Source: an uncultured Desulfosporosinus sp. (lineage in GTDB: Bacteria; Bacillota; Desulfitobacteriia; Desulfitobacteriales; Desulfitobacteriaceae). From it: DNA of 40,416 nucleotides. Positions 32,483 to 40,416 of this stretch are shown here, piece by piece. How positions within the stretch are numbered: position 1 is the first letter of the stretch; each line of letters starts with the position of its first letter. The notes below the pieces were generated by a model. It saw only the letters and a program-made list of their open reading frames with translations, was not told the DNA's origin and did no database searches. A program made the position numbers and the translations under genes. The stretch is taken from positions 1 through 40,416 of the forward strand of contig CAKMJS010000133.1 in NCBI GenBank assembly GCA_927405585.1. Direction: 5' to 3'.

Positions 32483-32487
32483 CCGAC

Positions 32488-34266
32488 CTATGATAATTCT
32501 AAGACTCCGCTAATAGTCCCATCCAAAGAAACAGAACATTGAGCGTTTGGGTCGACCAAGATTTCAATTAAGTAAGGACGATAAGCACTAAATGCACGTG
32601 TTAATGCTTCAGTAATCTGCTCTGGCTTTTCAATTAACTCAGCTTGCACTCCCATTCCTTTTGCAGTAGCTACAAAGTCTAGTCCCCTTCGATGCCCTTG
32701 GATTTCGTTTTCATAGTCCAATTCTGTTGAAATCCAGCGGCGTTCGAAAAGTAGGTTTTGTTGCTGCCGAATCAAACCAAATAGTGAGTTGTTTAGGACA
32801 ACGACAACCACCGGAATATTATGTTTTGCCGCCGTCGCAAGTTCCTGAAGCGACATACCCAGACTTGCGTCCCCTAATAAATTTACAACTTGCCGCTGGG
32901 GATATGCAAGCTGCGCCCCCATAGCCGCCCCTAACCCCCACCCCATTGTGCCTGCGCGTCCCGTAATTAAAAACGTTCGGGGCTCACGCGCCTCAAATAA
33001 CTGAGTGGCCCAAATTTGGCTTAATCCGCAATCTAAGGTTACAATAGCGTCCGATCGAAGACCTTTTCTAACCTCTACGATAGCCTGCTGAGGTTTCATC
33101 GGTAACGTCCCAAAGTCTGTCTGGCGAGCAAGCTTTACCCTCTCTAATTGAAGTGTTTGAACTCTTTCTAAAGCCTTAGCTTGAGGTTTATACTGACGGC
33201 TGCGGATAAGCTCATTCAACTGCATTATAAAATCTTTCACATCAGCGACGATCGCCAATTCTGTCGGAACATGGCGAGAGAGTTCCTTTTCATCTAGATT
33301 AACGTGAATCACCTTACGACCGTTTTTAAAGACCTTCATGTCGCCAGTACTCCGACTGTCGAACCGCCCACCTAAATTCACGATAAGGTCCGAGCCAAGC
33401 ACCGTTTTATTTCCTAACGGAGTTTGACACATGGTCCCAACCATTCCAGCATAGAGTCGATGATAATTCGGGAAACTATCCTTTCCCATCAGAGAGGAAA
33501 CCACAGAAATCTCAAGGAGCTGCGCTAAGTCCAAAAGTTCTTCGGCCGCATTCCCTAGAGCAACTCCTCCCCCGATCAAAAGAATGGGTTTTTCGGCCTC
33601 TTGTATCATCGTTAAGGCTTGCTCCAGTTGGCTCTGGCTAACTTTTACTACCTCGTCTTCAATATCCTCAGTCATAACCTCTTCGTGATTAATGCTTAAA
33701 ATCCCTTTTTGTACATCCACAGGAATATCAATTAAGACGGGCCCCTTCCTTCCATGTGTTGCTAATTTCCACGCTTCACACATCACCCCAGGTAGGTCAG
33801 CTGTCTTCGTAACAAGATAGGCTGCCTTGGTGACTGGTCGGGCCATTTCAACGATTGGGGCTTCCTGAAAAGCATCGGTTCCAAGTAAACTGGTCGGAAC
33901 TTGACCCGTAATTGCAATTAACGGGACCGAATCCCCATAAGCACTATACAGACCTGTGAGAAAATTTGTTGCCCCCGGACCAGACGTAGCGGCACAAACC
34001 CCTACATTACCTGTAGACCTTGCATACCCATCGGCCATAAAAATTGCGGTTTGCTCATGTCGAACATTATAAGAGATAATCTGTTCTCGTTGAAGTACGG
34101 CATCGTAAAAAGGAAGAATCGCAGCTCCTGGTATGCCATAGATCTGCTTCACACCCTTTTTTTCTAAAAACATCGCGAGGAATTGGGATCCTGTCATTCT
34201 CTCCTCTTTTCCTTGTCGCACTACCAAAATCGATTCCTGTTGTGTATCTACTCCCCAAAGAGCCAT
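32488..34266 (-). CDS. gcl: Glyoxylate carboligase-like ThDP enzyme
   Basis: A thiamine-diphosphate enzyme expected to join two glyoxylates into tartronate semialdehyde. ATG 34266 (AAGGAGGAG before it) gives 592 residues, the length of E. coli Gcl; the frame opens at 34326. Gcl-like features are GIPGAAILPFYDA, LYSAYGDSVPLIAITGQ, the C-terminal VVVLNNSLFGLIRQQQ and CSVSLDGTISGVLEL. The ThDP motif is GDASLGMSLQEL. Oddly, the position that is Val in Gcl is Glu here (VRHEQTAIFMADG), as in acetolactate synthase. Neighbours hyi and garR argue for Gcl; an AHAS-like activity remains possible. Confidence 0.85.
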   Translation of the reverse strand: MALWGVDTQQESILVVRQGKEERMTGSQFLAMFLEKKGVKQIYGIPGAAILPFYDAVLQREQIISYNVRHEQTAIFMADGYARSTGNVGVCAATSGPGATNFLTGLYSAYGDSVPLIAITGQVPTSLLGTDAFQEAPIVEMARPVTKAAYLVTKTADLPGVMCEAWKLATHGRKGPVLIDIPVDVQKGILSINHEEVMTEDIEDEVVKVSQSQLEQALTMIQEAEKPILLIGGGVALGNAAEELLDLAQLLEISVVSSLMGKDSFPNYHRLYAGMVGTMCQTPLGNKTVLGSDLIVNLGGRFDSRSTGDMKVFKNGRKVIHVNLDEKELSRHVPTELAIVADVKDFIMQLNELIRSRQYKPQAKALERVQTLQLERVKLARQTDFGTLPMKPQQAIVEVRKGLRSDAIVTLDCGLSQIWATQLFEAREPRTFLITGRAGTMGWGLGAAMGAQLAYPQRQVVNLLGDASLGMSLQELATAAKHNIPVVVVVLNNSLFGLIRQQQNLLFERRWISTELDYENEIQGHRRGLDFVATAKGMGVQAELIEKPEQITEALTRAFSAYRPYLIEILVDPNAQCSVSLDGTISGVLELS

Positions 34267-34319
34267 ACTTATCTCCTCCTTATTATTTTCACCTATTAAC
34301 AGTGTAAATCCAATGTTTT

Positions 34320-34345
34320 GTTTCACATAGCAAAACTGCGTTTCA
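34320..34345. promoter_or_regulatory. 26-bp operator-like site 1 upstream of gcl
   Basis: GTTTCACATAGCAAAACTGC then GTTTCA, identical to site 2 (34465) at 21 of 26 positions, including both GTTTC halves and the AAAACT core. It lies in the predicted gcl leader. Confidence 0.65.
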
Positions 34346-34464
34346 CGTTTGTTACATATTATTAATTCAAATACTTTTACCCTCCCCCTTTCTCAAAATC
34401 GTGACGTGCTCACCACTTCATGTGGAATCTCATGGGAAGGTTAAGGCATTGAGTTATGAATGGT

Positions 34465-34495
34465 GTTTCGCATGTTAAAACTACGTTTCATTATA
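34465..34495 (-). promoter_or_regulatory. 26-bp operator-like site 2 abutting the gcl -10 element
   Basis: GTTTCGCATGTTAAAACTAC then GTTTCA (34465-34490). On the minus strand TATAAT (34490-34495) directly adjoins it, so a bound regulator would cover the transcription start. The -35 element is weak. The regulator is not in this window. Confidence 0.6.
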
Positions 34496-34695
34496 TCTGT
34501 ACTAGTATAGTAGCATAATTCTCCTGGTATTTGCAAGAGTTTTATTAAATATTTAAAATACCCATCACGGTACTTAATTGGAATGTCATAACTGTTGACA
34601 GATGTAATAATATTTAAAAGTTTTCTATTAATAACAGGAACTATAAATGGTTTTGTAGCACAAGGTTATATCTATTATTGGAGGAGGGGAAATGA
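34496..34695. other. AT-rich divergent spacer, no gene seen
   Basis: The spacer between gcl and the CWB2 pseudogene holds the remaining upstream region of both genes. No other coding frame is convincing. Confidence 0.4.
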
Positions 34696-35123
34696 TTGAG
34701 GATAAATGTAAAAAGATGTTTATCTATTCTACTTGCTGGATTACTTCTTATTTCCAGTTTACCCGCTTTAAGTAATCCGGTTTATGCAACAGAAAACACT
34801 ATACAGCGTTATTTCGGGCTTGAACGTTATAAAACTGCGAAGAGAATTGCTGAGGAGGTAAATAACGGACAGACCGAAAATAAATCCTAGCATCGGGTAA
34901 TAATTTCCCTGATGCACTTTCATCGAGTGTACTGGCTTTTCAATTAAAAGCCCCGATATTACTTGTCGATCACTCTGCTGCTTCAACAGTAGAAGCATTT
35001 GACTACATTAAAGAGCATTTATCTTCTTCAGGATCCATCTATATGACTGGGGGAACAGGGGTAATTGGACAGGACTTTCGCGCACGATTAAAGCAATATC
35101 CCTTGGGTAATATAACCTGGTAA
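34696..35123 (+). pseudogene. Frameshifted cell-wall-binding repeat 2 (CWB2) surface protein remnant
   Basis: TTG 34696 with GAGGAGGGG upstream starts a signal peptide (CLSILLAGLLLISSLPALSN) followed by the start of a CWB2 domain (RYFGLERYKTAKRIAEEVNNGQTEN). The frame then stops at 34890. The rest continues in another frame: ILASGNNFPDALSSSVLAFQ, then LKAPILLVDH and SGSIYMTGGTGVIGQDFRARL, to TAA 35123. One missing base near 34880-34887 explains it. Full CWB2 proteins have three repeats plus an enzyme domain; here only one repeat remains, so the gene is also truncated. Confidence 0.88.
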
Positions 35124-35151
35124 CTTACGAAAGAAAAAAATTATAAAAATA

Positions 35152-35186
35152 AAAAATACTCCCCTACTTAAAAGGTGAGTATTTTT
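35152..35186 (+). terminator. Terminator after the CWB2 pseudogene
   Basis: AAAAATACTCCCC / GGTGAGTATTTTT forms a 13-bp stem with one mismatch and a T tail, 29 bp past the pseudogene end. Confidence 0.8.
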
Positions 35187-35284
35187 CATAACTAAATACT
35201 TAAAGTAATCTTTTAAGACCCACAACTTTACACTATCCACGAATCCGTCTGTACCAGTCTCCAAAATAATATCTAGTTTAATTT

Positions 35285-35358
35285 GGTGGGCGATACTGGT
35301 CTCGAACCAGTGGCCTCATCCGTGTGAAGGATGCGCTCTACCGCTGAGCTAATCGCCC
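35285..35358 (-). tRNA. tRNA-Val (anticodon CAC)
   Basis: Cloverleaf on the minus strand: acceptor GGGCGAT/ATCGCCC, D arm GCTCAGCGGTAGAGC, anticodon stem CATCC/GGATG with loop TTCACAC, T arm ACTGG-TTCGAGA-CCAGT, encoded CCA. The CAC anticodon reads GUG. It is downstream of the CAU tRNA. Confidence 0.95.
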
Positions 35359-35493
35359 CTGTTTCGATTTACAAGATTTATGTTCACGAGAAGTAAATGC
35401 TTTAGACTTTGACCACTAACTTCAGACCCGTAATATTCCCTTAGAAATACTAACGTTTTCTGGCCTCTGGCTTCTGACAGCCTACATCTGAAG

Positions 35494-35568
35494 TGGTGGG
35501 CCCACTTGGATTCGAACCAAGGACCAACCCGTTATGAGCGGGGGGCTCTACCGCTGAGCTATGGGCCC
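35494..35568 (-). tRNA. tRNA with CAU anticodon (Met or Ile2)
   Basis: Cloverleaf on the minus strand: acceptor GGGCCCA/TGGGCCC, D arm GCTCAGCGGTAGAGC, loop CTCATAA, T arm CTTGG-TTCGAAT-CCAAG, encoded CCA. The loop CTCATAA is like tRNA-Ile2 (lysidine at C34) and unlike the elongator Met TTCATAC of B. subtilis. Initiator features (C1-A72 mismatch) are absent. Identity between Ile2 and elongator Met is unresolved. Confidence 0.88.
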
Positions 35569-35589
35569 GATTTGAGGTACAAGCACAAA

Positions 35590-35664
35590 TGGCTCCCCGA
35601 GTAGGACTCGAACCTACAACCTACCGGTTAACAGCCGGTTGCTCCACCATTGAGCTATCGAGGA
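35590..35664 (-). tRNA. tRNA-Asn (anticodon GUU)
   Basis: Cloverleaf on the minus strand: acceptor TCCTCGA/TCGGGGA, loop CTGTTAA with anticodon GTT, T arm GTAGG-TTCGAGT-CCTAC, discriminator G, encoded CCA. It is the first of the three-tRNA cluster. Confidence 0.95.
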
Positions 35665-35769
35665 ATGTCCTGTGCACGGGTTATTATACGGTAATTCAGC
35701 CCCTCTAGTCAAGTCAAATTTAAAAATATATTATTACTTGCACTTCGACTTGGGGTTTTTATCCAATTT

Positions 35770-35804
35770 AATCGCCCCCACTTTATAAGTGAGGGCGATT
35801 TTAC
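35770..35804. terminator. Hairpin between sigA and the tRNA cluster
   Basis: AATCGCCCCCACTT / AAGTGAGGGCGATT forms a stem of about 14 bp with a short loop and TTTT on the plus strand. It lies 65-100 bp past the sigA stop and probably ends the dnaG-sigA message despite the weak T run on that strand. Confidence 0.6.
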
Positions 35805-35868
35805 GTGAACTTCAGGTGGGTAGAGTCCTCCTTCTGAGGCCCTGATGTTTAGCTTTAGTCGAAAGAGT

Positions 35869-36996
35869 TTACTCCAAGTAATCCTTGAGCTTTTTACTAC
35901 GGCTTGGATGGCGCAATTTCCGTAACGCCTTGGCTTCAATCTGCCGAATTCGTTCTCGGGTAACCCCAAATTCTTGCCCGACCTCTTCTAAGGTTCGGGT
36001 ACGCCCATCATCCAGTCCAAAACGCAACCGAAGCACTTTCTCTTCACGCGGAGTTAATGTCTCTAGGACTTCTTCCAATTGCTCTTTTAAGAGGATAAAT
36101 GAAGCAGCCTCGGCAGGCGCAGGAGCGTCCTCATCTGGGATAAAGTCTCCTAAATGTGAGTCTTCCTCTTCCCCGATCGGCGTCTCGAGCGAAACCGGTT
36201 CTTGGGCAATTTTCATAATTTCACGGACACGTTCTACCGGGATGTCCATTACCTTGGCGATTTCCTCAGGCGCTGGTTCTCTTCCCAATTCTTGCAAGAG
36301 TTGCCGTGAAACGCGGATTAACTTGTTAATCGTTTCGACCATATGCACGGGAATACGGATCGTCCGAGCCTGGTCAGCAATGGCACGGGTAATGGCTTGA
36401 CGGATCCACCAGGTGGCATACGTACTAAATTTGAACCCTTTAATATAATCGAACTTCTCGACCGCTTTAATCAGCCCAAGATTACCTTCCTGAATCAAAT
36501 CAAGGAAGAGCATTCCCCGTCCAACATAGCGTTTCGCAATACTGACCACAAGCCGCAAATTGGCTTCAGCAAGACGACGCTTAGCTTCCTCGTCGCCTTC
36601 CTCCATCCGTTTGGCCAACTGAATTTCTTCTTCGGCCGAAAGCAGAGGGACTCGACCAATCTCTTTCAGATACATGCGGACCGGATCATCAATTCCAACG
36701 CCTTCAGGGACACTTAGATCCACTTCCGCCTCTTCTTCAGCTTCGTCTTCCGCCTCCTCAGCCAATTCTTCCTCATCTTCCTTGGCTTTTTTCAGGATCT
36801 CCAGATCAACTTCGCCAGGCTCAGGCACCACATCTATCCCCATACGGCCAAATTGTTGGTAGACATCGTCAATTTGATCCGCGGAAAGCTCAATTCCTTG
36901 GAGAGCATCCATAATTTCTCGGTAGGTTATGGACCCTTTCTTTTTGCCTTTCTGAATGAGGGCTTGGACGCTATCCATTTTTTGCTCTTCGTTCAT
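35869..36996 (-). CDS. sigA: Primary sigma factor SigA (RpoD)
   Basis: The housekeeping sigma factor. ATG 36996 (AAAGGTGGGGG before it) gives 375 residues, near B. subtilis SigA; a GTG at 37056, inside the dnaG end, is an alternative. Regions visible: 1.1 ([36 protein letters not shown]), an acidic stretch ([21 protein letters not shown]), region 2 ([59 protein letters not shown]), region 3 and region 4 ([32 protein letters not shown]). It is cotranscribed with dnaG. Confidence 0.97.
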   Translation of the reverse strand: MNEEQKMDSVQALIQKGKKKGSITYREIMDALQGIELSADQIDDVYQQFGRMGIDVVPEPGEVDLEILKKAKEDEEELAEEAEDEAEEEAEVDLSVPEGVGIDDPVRMYLKEIGRVPLLSAEEEIQLAKRMEEGDEEAKRRLAEANLRLVVSIAKRYVGRGMLFLDLIQEGNLGLIKAVEKFDYIKGFKFSTYATWWIRQAITRAIADQARTIRIPVHMVETINKLIRVSRQLLQELGREPAPEEIAKVMDIPVERVREIMKIAQEPVSLETPIGEEEDSHLGDFIPDEDAPAPAEAASFILLKEQLEEVLETLTPREEKVLRLRFGLDDGRTRTLEEVGQEFGVTRERIRQIEAKALRKLRHPSRSKKLKDYLE

Positions 36997-37045
36997 CTGT
37001 CCCCCACCTTTCCCCAGATCATTCGTTTGAGAGTCTTTAACCTTA

Positions 37046-38899
37046 CTATTCGCCACGTTTTAACCGCTCTCCTATCTCTTTCAACAGAGCCATGGCACCA
37101 GCCATGTCACCGGATTTTTCTAAAGTCGCCATGCGAGCTTGAAGATCCTCCACTCTTTCCTCAGCTTGAGTAGATAGAATACCCTTGATACAATCTTCTA
37201 ATAGTCGCTCAGTTTGAGAAATATCTAACTCTTCTAGGAGCAAGCTTGCCAACTGGCTATGAACTGTTTCATCACAGTGCGCTGGCAATACGCCATCCTG
37301 TTCGAGATAATTAAAAATCTGTTGATGCACCGGAACCTTCCAAAAAGCTTTTCCCAGCCTTGCCTTAATTTTAGGGAGATGCGAGATATCCTCTAAAAGC
37401 ATGCGCAGAAGCAAGCGCTCTGCTCGATAAAACCCTAAATAAACTGTCGGCAGAGGGGGGGCACTATTGTCTTTACATATAATGGCATCAGTAATATTAT
37501 CTCTGTTTTTTATAGAACTAACCTGTTTTTCTTGAGAATATTCCTGAAAACGTTCTTTTTTAGCTTTTTTCGGTTCCTGGCTTGCAATCTCGCGTTGTAC
37601 CGCCTCTAACGTAAGGCCAAGTTCCAAACTCAAAAAGCGTTCATACCCTTCTCTTTCAATGGGACTCGTAACTTTTTGAATGTCCTGAGCAAGTTTAATT
37701 ACTAATTCCGCCTTTTCTGGGATGCTCTGTGGCGGCTTTTCACGAACCATGGTCCGGTATTTGAACTCCACAAAAGTCAAAACCTTGCTCAGAGCTTTTT
37801 TAAACTCCTCCACACCGTAACTTTTCAAGAACTCATCCGGATCCTTGGCACCCGTCAAGGTTAAAACGTCCACCCGAATCCCAGCATCTCGGAGGATTTC
37901 TCCCCCTCGAAAGGCAGCCTGTATTCCTGCCTCATCGGAATCAAAGAGCAAAACAACACGTAAGGTATACCGTCTTAAAAGCTTTGCCTGATCTTTAGTC
38001 AGCGCTGTACCCAAGGACGCTACCGCATTCGGAAATCCAGCATTTTGCAGGGCAATGACATCCATATACCCCTCGACCAAGAGTGCATATCCTTCTTCAC
38101 GAATACCTTGATGTGCGCGATGCATTCCATAGAGATGATGCCCCTTATTAAAGAAAGCACTCTCCGGAGAATTCAGATACTTAGGGATAGTATCATCCAG
38201 CACCCTACCACCAAAGGCAATGGGTTGTTTACGTCGGTCGAGTATACTAAACAGAACCCGATTTCGGAAACGATCATAATAATGTTGCCCATCTTTACTC
38301 GGCGTTTCCTTTTCAACGGCAAGACCTGCTTCCGCTAATTCATGCGCCCGAACGCCCCGTTCCTGCATGTAACCCAGTAATCCATCCCAACGCTCCGGAG
38401 CATAACCTAAACGAAAGCTTTTAATCGTATCAAGATCAACCCCGCGCTTGGTAAAGTAGACTCTTCCTGGTTCTCCTTCGGGCAATCTCAAGAGCATGTC
38501 ATGAAAGTAGCTTGCAGCCCACTCGTGAATTTCTTCAAAACGTCGGCGAAGTCTGTTCTCTTCCCGTTCAAGGGGAGATTGCTCCTTCTCAGGAAGAGAC
38601 ACGCCGTATCGGCGCGCCAAGTTGTGAACGCTCTCTACAAAAGTCCAATTTTCCCTCTTCATGACAAAAGAAAAAATGTTCCCTCCAACATTGCATCCAA
38701 AACAATAAAACATTTGTTTCTCAGGGGTCACAGTAAAACTAGGTGTCTTTTCGGAATGAAAAGGACACAGCCCCCAATAATTTTTCCCCTTACGTTGCAG
38801 ACTGACGTATTCAGATATAACTTCAACGATATCCGTGCGCAACCGCACTTCGTCAATAGTCTCTTCCGGAATTAATTCGTCATAAGTCCTATTTTCCAC
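37046..38899 (-). CDS. dnaG: DNA primase DnaG
   Basis: The primase makes RNA primers for replication. The 617-residue product has the CHC2 zinc finger ([18 protein letters not shown] ... YCFGC), the Toprim domain ([41 protein letters not shown] ... LLFDSDEAG) and the C-terminal DnaB-binding region. Start is GTG 38899. It is immediately upstream of sigA, the classical macromolecular-synthesis pair. rpsU is not present upstream. Confidence 0.97.
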   Translation of the reverse strand: MENRTYDELIPEETIDEVRLRTDIVEVISEYVSLQRKGKNYWGLCPFHSEKTPSFTVTPEKQMFYCFGCNVGGNIFSFVMKRENWTFVESVHNLARRYGVSLPEKEQSPLEREENRLRRRFEEIHEWAASYFHDMLLRLPEGEPGRVYFTKRGVDLDTIKSFRLGYAPERWDGLLGYMQERGVRAHELAEAGLAVEKETPSKDGQHYYDRFRNRVLFSILDRRKQPIAFGGRVLDDTIPKYLNSPESAFFNKGHHLYGMHRAHQGIREEGYALLVEGYMDVIALQNAGFPNAVASLGTALTKDQAKLLRRYTLRVVLLFDSDEAGIQAAFRGGEILRDAGIRVDVLTLTGAKDPDEFLKSYGVEEFKKALSKVLTFVEFKYRTMVREKPPQSIPEKAELVIKLAQDIQKVTSPIEREGYERFLSLELGLTLEAVQREIASQEPKKAKKERFQEYSQEKQVSSIKNRDNITDAIICKDNSAPPLPTVYLGFYRAERLLLRMLLEDISHLPKIKARLGKAFWKVPVHQQIFNYLEQDGVLPAHCDETVHSQLASLLLEELDISQTERLLEDCIKGILSTQAEERVEDLQARMATLEKSGDMAGAMALLKEIGERLKRGE

Positions 38900-39231
38900 G
38901 TTCTTACGCCCTTACATGTTTACCCACATTTTATTTAGTTTGTCAACCCTTCTCATATACAATTCTTCGCCGAAAATTCACGGAATCCTCTTTTTTAGTC
39001 TACTTATCCAGAATTACTTTTAGAAAGAATTCAAATACATTTCCAGAAACTATTTTATTCTCCTTTTTGCTTCGAAATACCTCCTTTCTTCGACATTTAT
39101 TTATGTCAAAGCTGTTGCTTCGTTTCAAACCCTTTCCCCTTCTTGGAAAGCATGTTAGTATAGACATAACAATCTGTCTAACTAAGATAGATTAGAACAA
39201 TAAAGAAATTTATGAGGAAGGTGGATATATT
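38900..39231. other. dnaG-GerMN lipoprotein divergent spacer
   Basis: No gene is seen. On the minus strand TTGACA (38941-38946) with TAAACA 18 bp downstream could be the dnaG promoter. No confident promoter was found for the plus-strand lipoprotein. Confidence 0.4.
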
Positions 39232-39819
39232 ATGTCCAGATACCCAAATAAAAATCTATTCTTAACAATGGTTACTCTACTAATTGTCGGAATTTTTCTA
39301 ACAGGATGTACATCATCAAAAACACCAACAGTAAAAGCTTCCGTTGAAACGACTACCAAAGCCCCCGAACCTGCTCCCATAGTACCAGTTACCCCTCCTG
39401 AGGCGACTCAGTCCGTAAAACTAACTCTCTACTTCCCCAATGCGGATGCTAGTGGATTAATTGCCTCGGAGCGCACAGTGGTCGTCAAGGATAAAGCAGT
39501 GATCCAAGCGATGTTTCTAGAACTGGCAACTCCCCCTACCGGTATGGAAAAACCACTTCCTCTAGGAACGAAATTACTCGGGGCGACTGTCAACGCAGAC
39601 GGCGTGGCAACCATTGATCTCTCCACAGAATTCCAAAAGAACTTTGGCGGAGGCTCTGCTGGTGAACAAATGACAATGTATAGTATCGTGAACACCTTAA
39701 CCACTCTCCCAGAAGTTAAAAGTGTGCAGTTTCTCTTGAACGGAGAAAAATTTGGCGGGCTTGGGCACTTAGATATGAGTACACCCCTAACCCGTAATGA
39801 AAGCTTAATTATTAAATAA
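39232..39819 (+). CDS. GerMN-domain lipoprotein
   Basis: A 195-residue lipoprotein: signal peptide MSRYPNKNLFLTMVTLLIVG, then IFLTGC (lipidated Cys26), a Thr/Pro linker to ~60, then one GerMN domain (VKLTLYFPNADASGLIASERTVVVKDKAVIQAMFLELATPP ... GVATIDLSTEFQKNFGGGSAGEQMTMYSIVNTLTTLPEVKSVQFLLNG). GerM has two such domains and acts in sporulation; single-domain proteins of this type are common in sporeformers but their role is less clear. GGAAGGTGG precedes ATG 39232. It is monocistronic and divergent from dnaG. Confidence 0.9.
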   Translation: MSRYPNKNLFLTMVTLLIVGIFLTGCTSSKTPTVKASVETTTKAPEPAPIVPVTPPEATQSVKLTLYFPNADASGLIASERTVVVKDKAVIQAMFLELATPPTGMEKPLPLGTKLLGATVNADGVATIDLSTEFQKNFGGGSAGEQMTMYSIVNTLTTLPEVKSVQFLLNGEKFGGLGHLDMSTPLTRNESLIIK

Positions 39820-39820
39820 T

Positions 39821-39910
39821 GCAAGTATTTGGGAACGTCTTCGATCTCGCATACATCACTTGAATGATCTGTACAAGATTTGGGGACGGTTTTTTACCTT
39901 GCATACCCAT
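39821..39910. repeat. Dispersed GGGGACGG/AATGCAA repeat fragment
   Basis: AATGCAAGTATTTGGGAACG ... TTTGGGGACGGTTTTTTACC, then TTGCAT. It shares modules with 26511-26600, including CTTGAATG. Confidence 0.6.
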
Positions 39911-39976
39911 ACCAAGCTAAAAGCAGCTTGATTTCTTGGGTCTATGGCAAGAGGAATTACTTCAAAATAACATGAG

Positions 39977-40015
39977 ACAAAGGTGGTTGAGAGCTAGACT
40001 CTCAACCACCTTTGT
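39977..40015. terminator. Perfect 17-bp hairpin
   Basis: ACAAAGGTGGTTGAGAG / CTCTCAACCACCTTTGT with a 5-nt loop. No strong T run follows on either strand. It may end the lipoprotein message or belong to the repeat tract to its right. Confidence 0.55.
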
Positions 40016-40416
40016 AGTAAGCACCCAAAGCATCTCTGCGTCAACAAACTCAGGGCCTTGTGTGACACAGCGCTCGGTGCTTACGACGGTCCCTTCTCGC
40101 CATCCTTGGCTACAGGGACACTTGTCCATCCTTGGACATCGCTCTAATTCTGAGTCGTGACATGCCGTGTAAGCTCCTAAAGTGGGAGCGGGGTACATCC
40201 TTCGGCGATTAGTATTGTTTTAAAGAACACGCCTACAGCGATAATCTATCCTCCGCCGGTAAGTTTTTCTTATAGGATCACGGCTTCGGCGATACTCTCC
40301 ACCGGAGACTATCGTACTGGAGACTATCGTGCCAAATTCGCCACGACGGTCATGGATGACCTAGTGTCTCCGGAGCCAAGGATGGCGGGAGGAGACGCCT
40401 TGGCTCAGTTGGCGGC
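40016..40416. repeat. Repeat tract at the right edge, no gene seen
   Basis: GTAAGCACC/GGTGCTTAC (about 40017/40076), CCATCCTTGG repeated twice, GGAGACTATCGT twice, CTTCGGCGAT twice, and a 9-bp hairpin GAGCCAAGG/CCTTGGCTC at 40373-40405. The modules GCCAAATTCGCCA and CTCAGTTGGCGGC match the reverse complement of 17252-17300. The tract runs off the window. Confidence 0.6.

Noticed and set aside
36343-36717. Plus-strand open frame opposite sigA
   Set aside because: Shadow of the conserved sigA region 2 coding sequence, with no ribosome site.
39429-39824. Minus-strand open frame opposite the GerMN lipoprotein
   Set aside because: The plus-strand gene has signal peptide, lipobox, domain and ribosome site; the opposite frame has none.

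Overview
The window looks like chromosome of a motile, endospore-forming low-GC Gram-positive bacterium of the Clostridia, most like the Peptococcaceae/Desulfitobacteriaceae (Desulfosporosinus-like). The genus is an inference. Evidence: a Firmicutes-type flagellar/chemotaxis locus (FliW-CsrA-FlgM-Hag control, DUF6470 protein), dnaG-sigA, the trmK-nif3 pair, a GerMN lipoprotein, a Tat-type signal peptide, and many short dispersed repeats.

Layout. 1-7353 (minus): cheA-cheW-cheB-flgC-fliE-fliF-fliG, with fliG cut by the window edge and no flgB in front of flgC. 7587-13345 (minus): flagellin (hag), an AT-rich hexapeptide-repeat acyltransferase, fliD-fliS-fliT-like-flaG. The hag and fliD leaders carry similar sigma-28-like promoters, and the hag leader has GGA-in-loop elements expected for CsrA. 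13350-17400: an accessory island with a transposase remnant, a lipoprotein gene between two copies of a ~100-120 bp repeat, a 28-residue Hol-Tox-like type I toxin with a convincing opposing antisense transcription unit, and a Uma2-MntA-HepT operon, all set among palindromic repeats. 17385-22121 (minus): flgM-flgN-flgK-flgL-DUF6470-fliW-csrA. 22240-26510 (plus): motA-motB, then a convergent Tat-exported M28 peptidase, then yaaR-cheR.

26511-30298: repeat debris, a small unknown ORF, an EamA/SMR-like membrane protein, rnpB (RNase P RNA), a 52-residue ORF, and trmK-nif3. 30553-34495 (minus): a glyoxylate-to-glycerate operon (gcl-like, hyi, garR-like) preceded by two near-identical 26-bp sites. 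34696-35123: a frameshifted cell-wall-binding (CWB2) pseudogene. 35285-35664: three tRNAs (Val-CAC, a CAU tRNA, Asn-GUU). 35869-38899: dnaG-sigA. 39232-39819: GerMN lipoprotein. 39825-40416: repeats only.

How it works together: SigD (released from FlgM) should drive hag and fliD. CsrA should repress hag translation until FliW, freed as flagellin is exported, sequesters CsrA. FliS, FlgN and the FliT-like protein are export chaperones. CheA/W/B/R form the chemosensory core and MotAB the stator. The most unusual features are the toxin/antisense pair next to Uma2-MntA-HepT, the 7-bp-period repeats that also build an enlarged P12 helix in rnpB, the palindromic repeat family, and a Gcl-like enzyme that keeps the catalytic Glu typical of acetolactate synthase.
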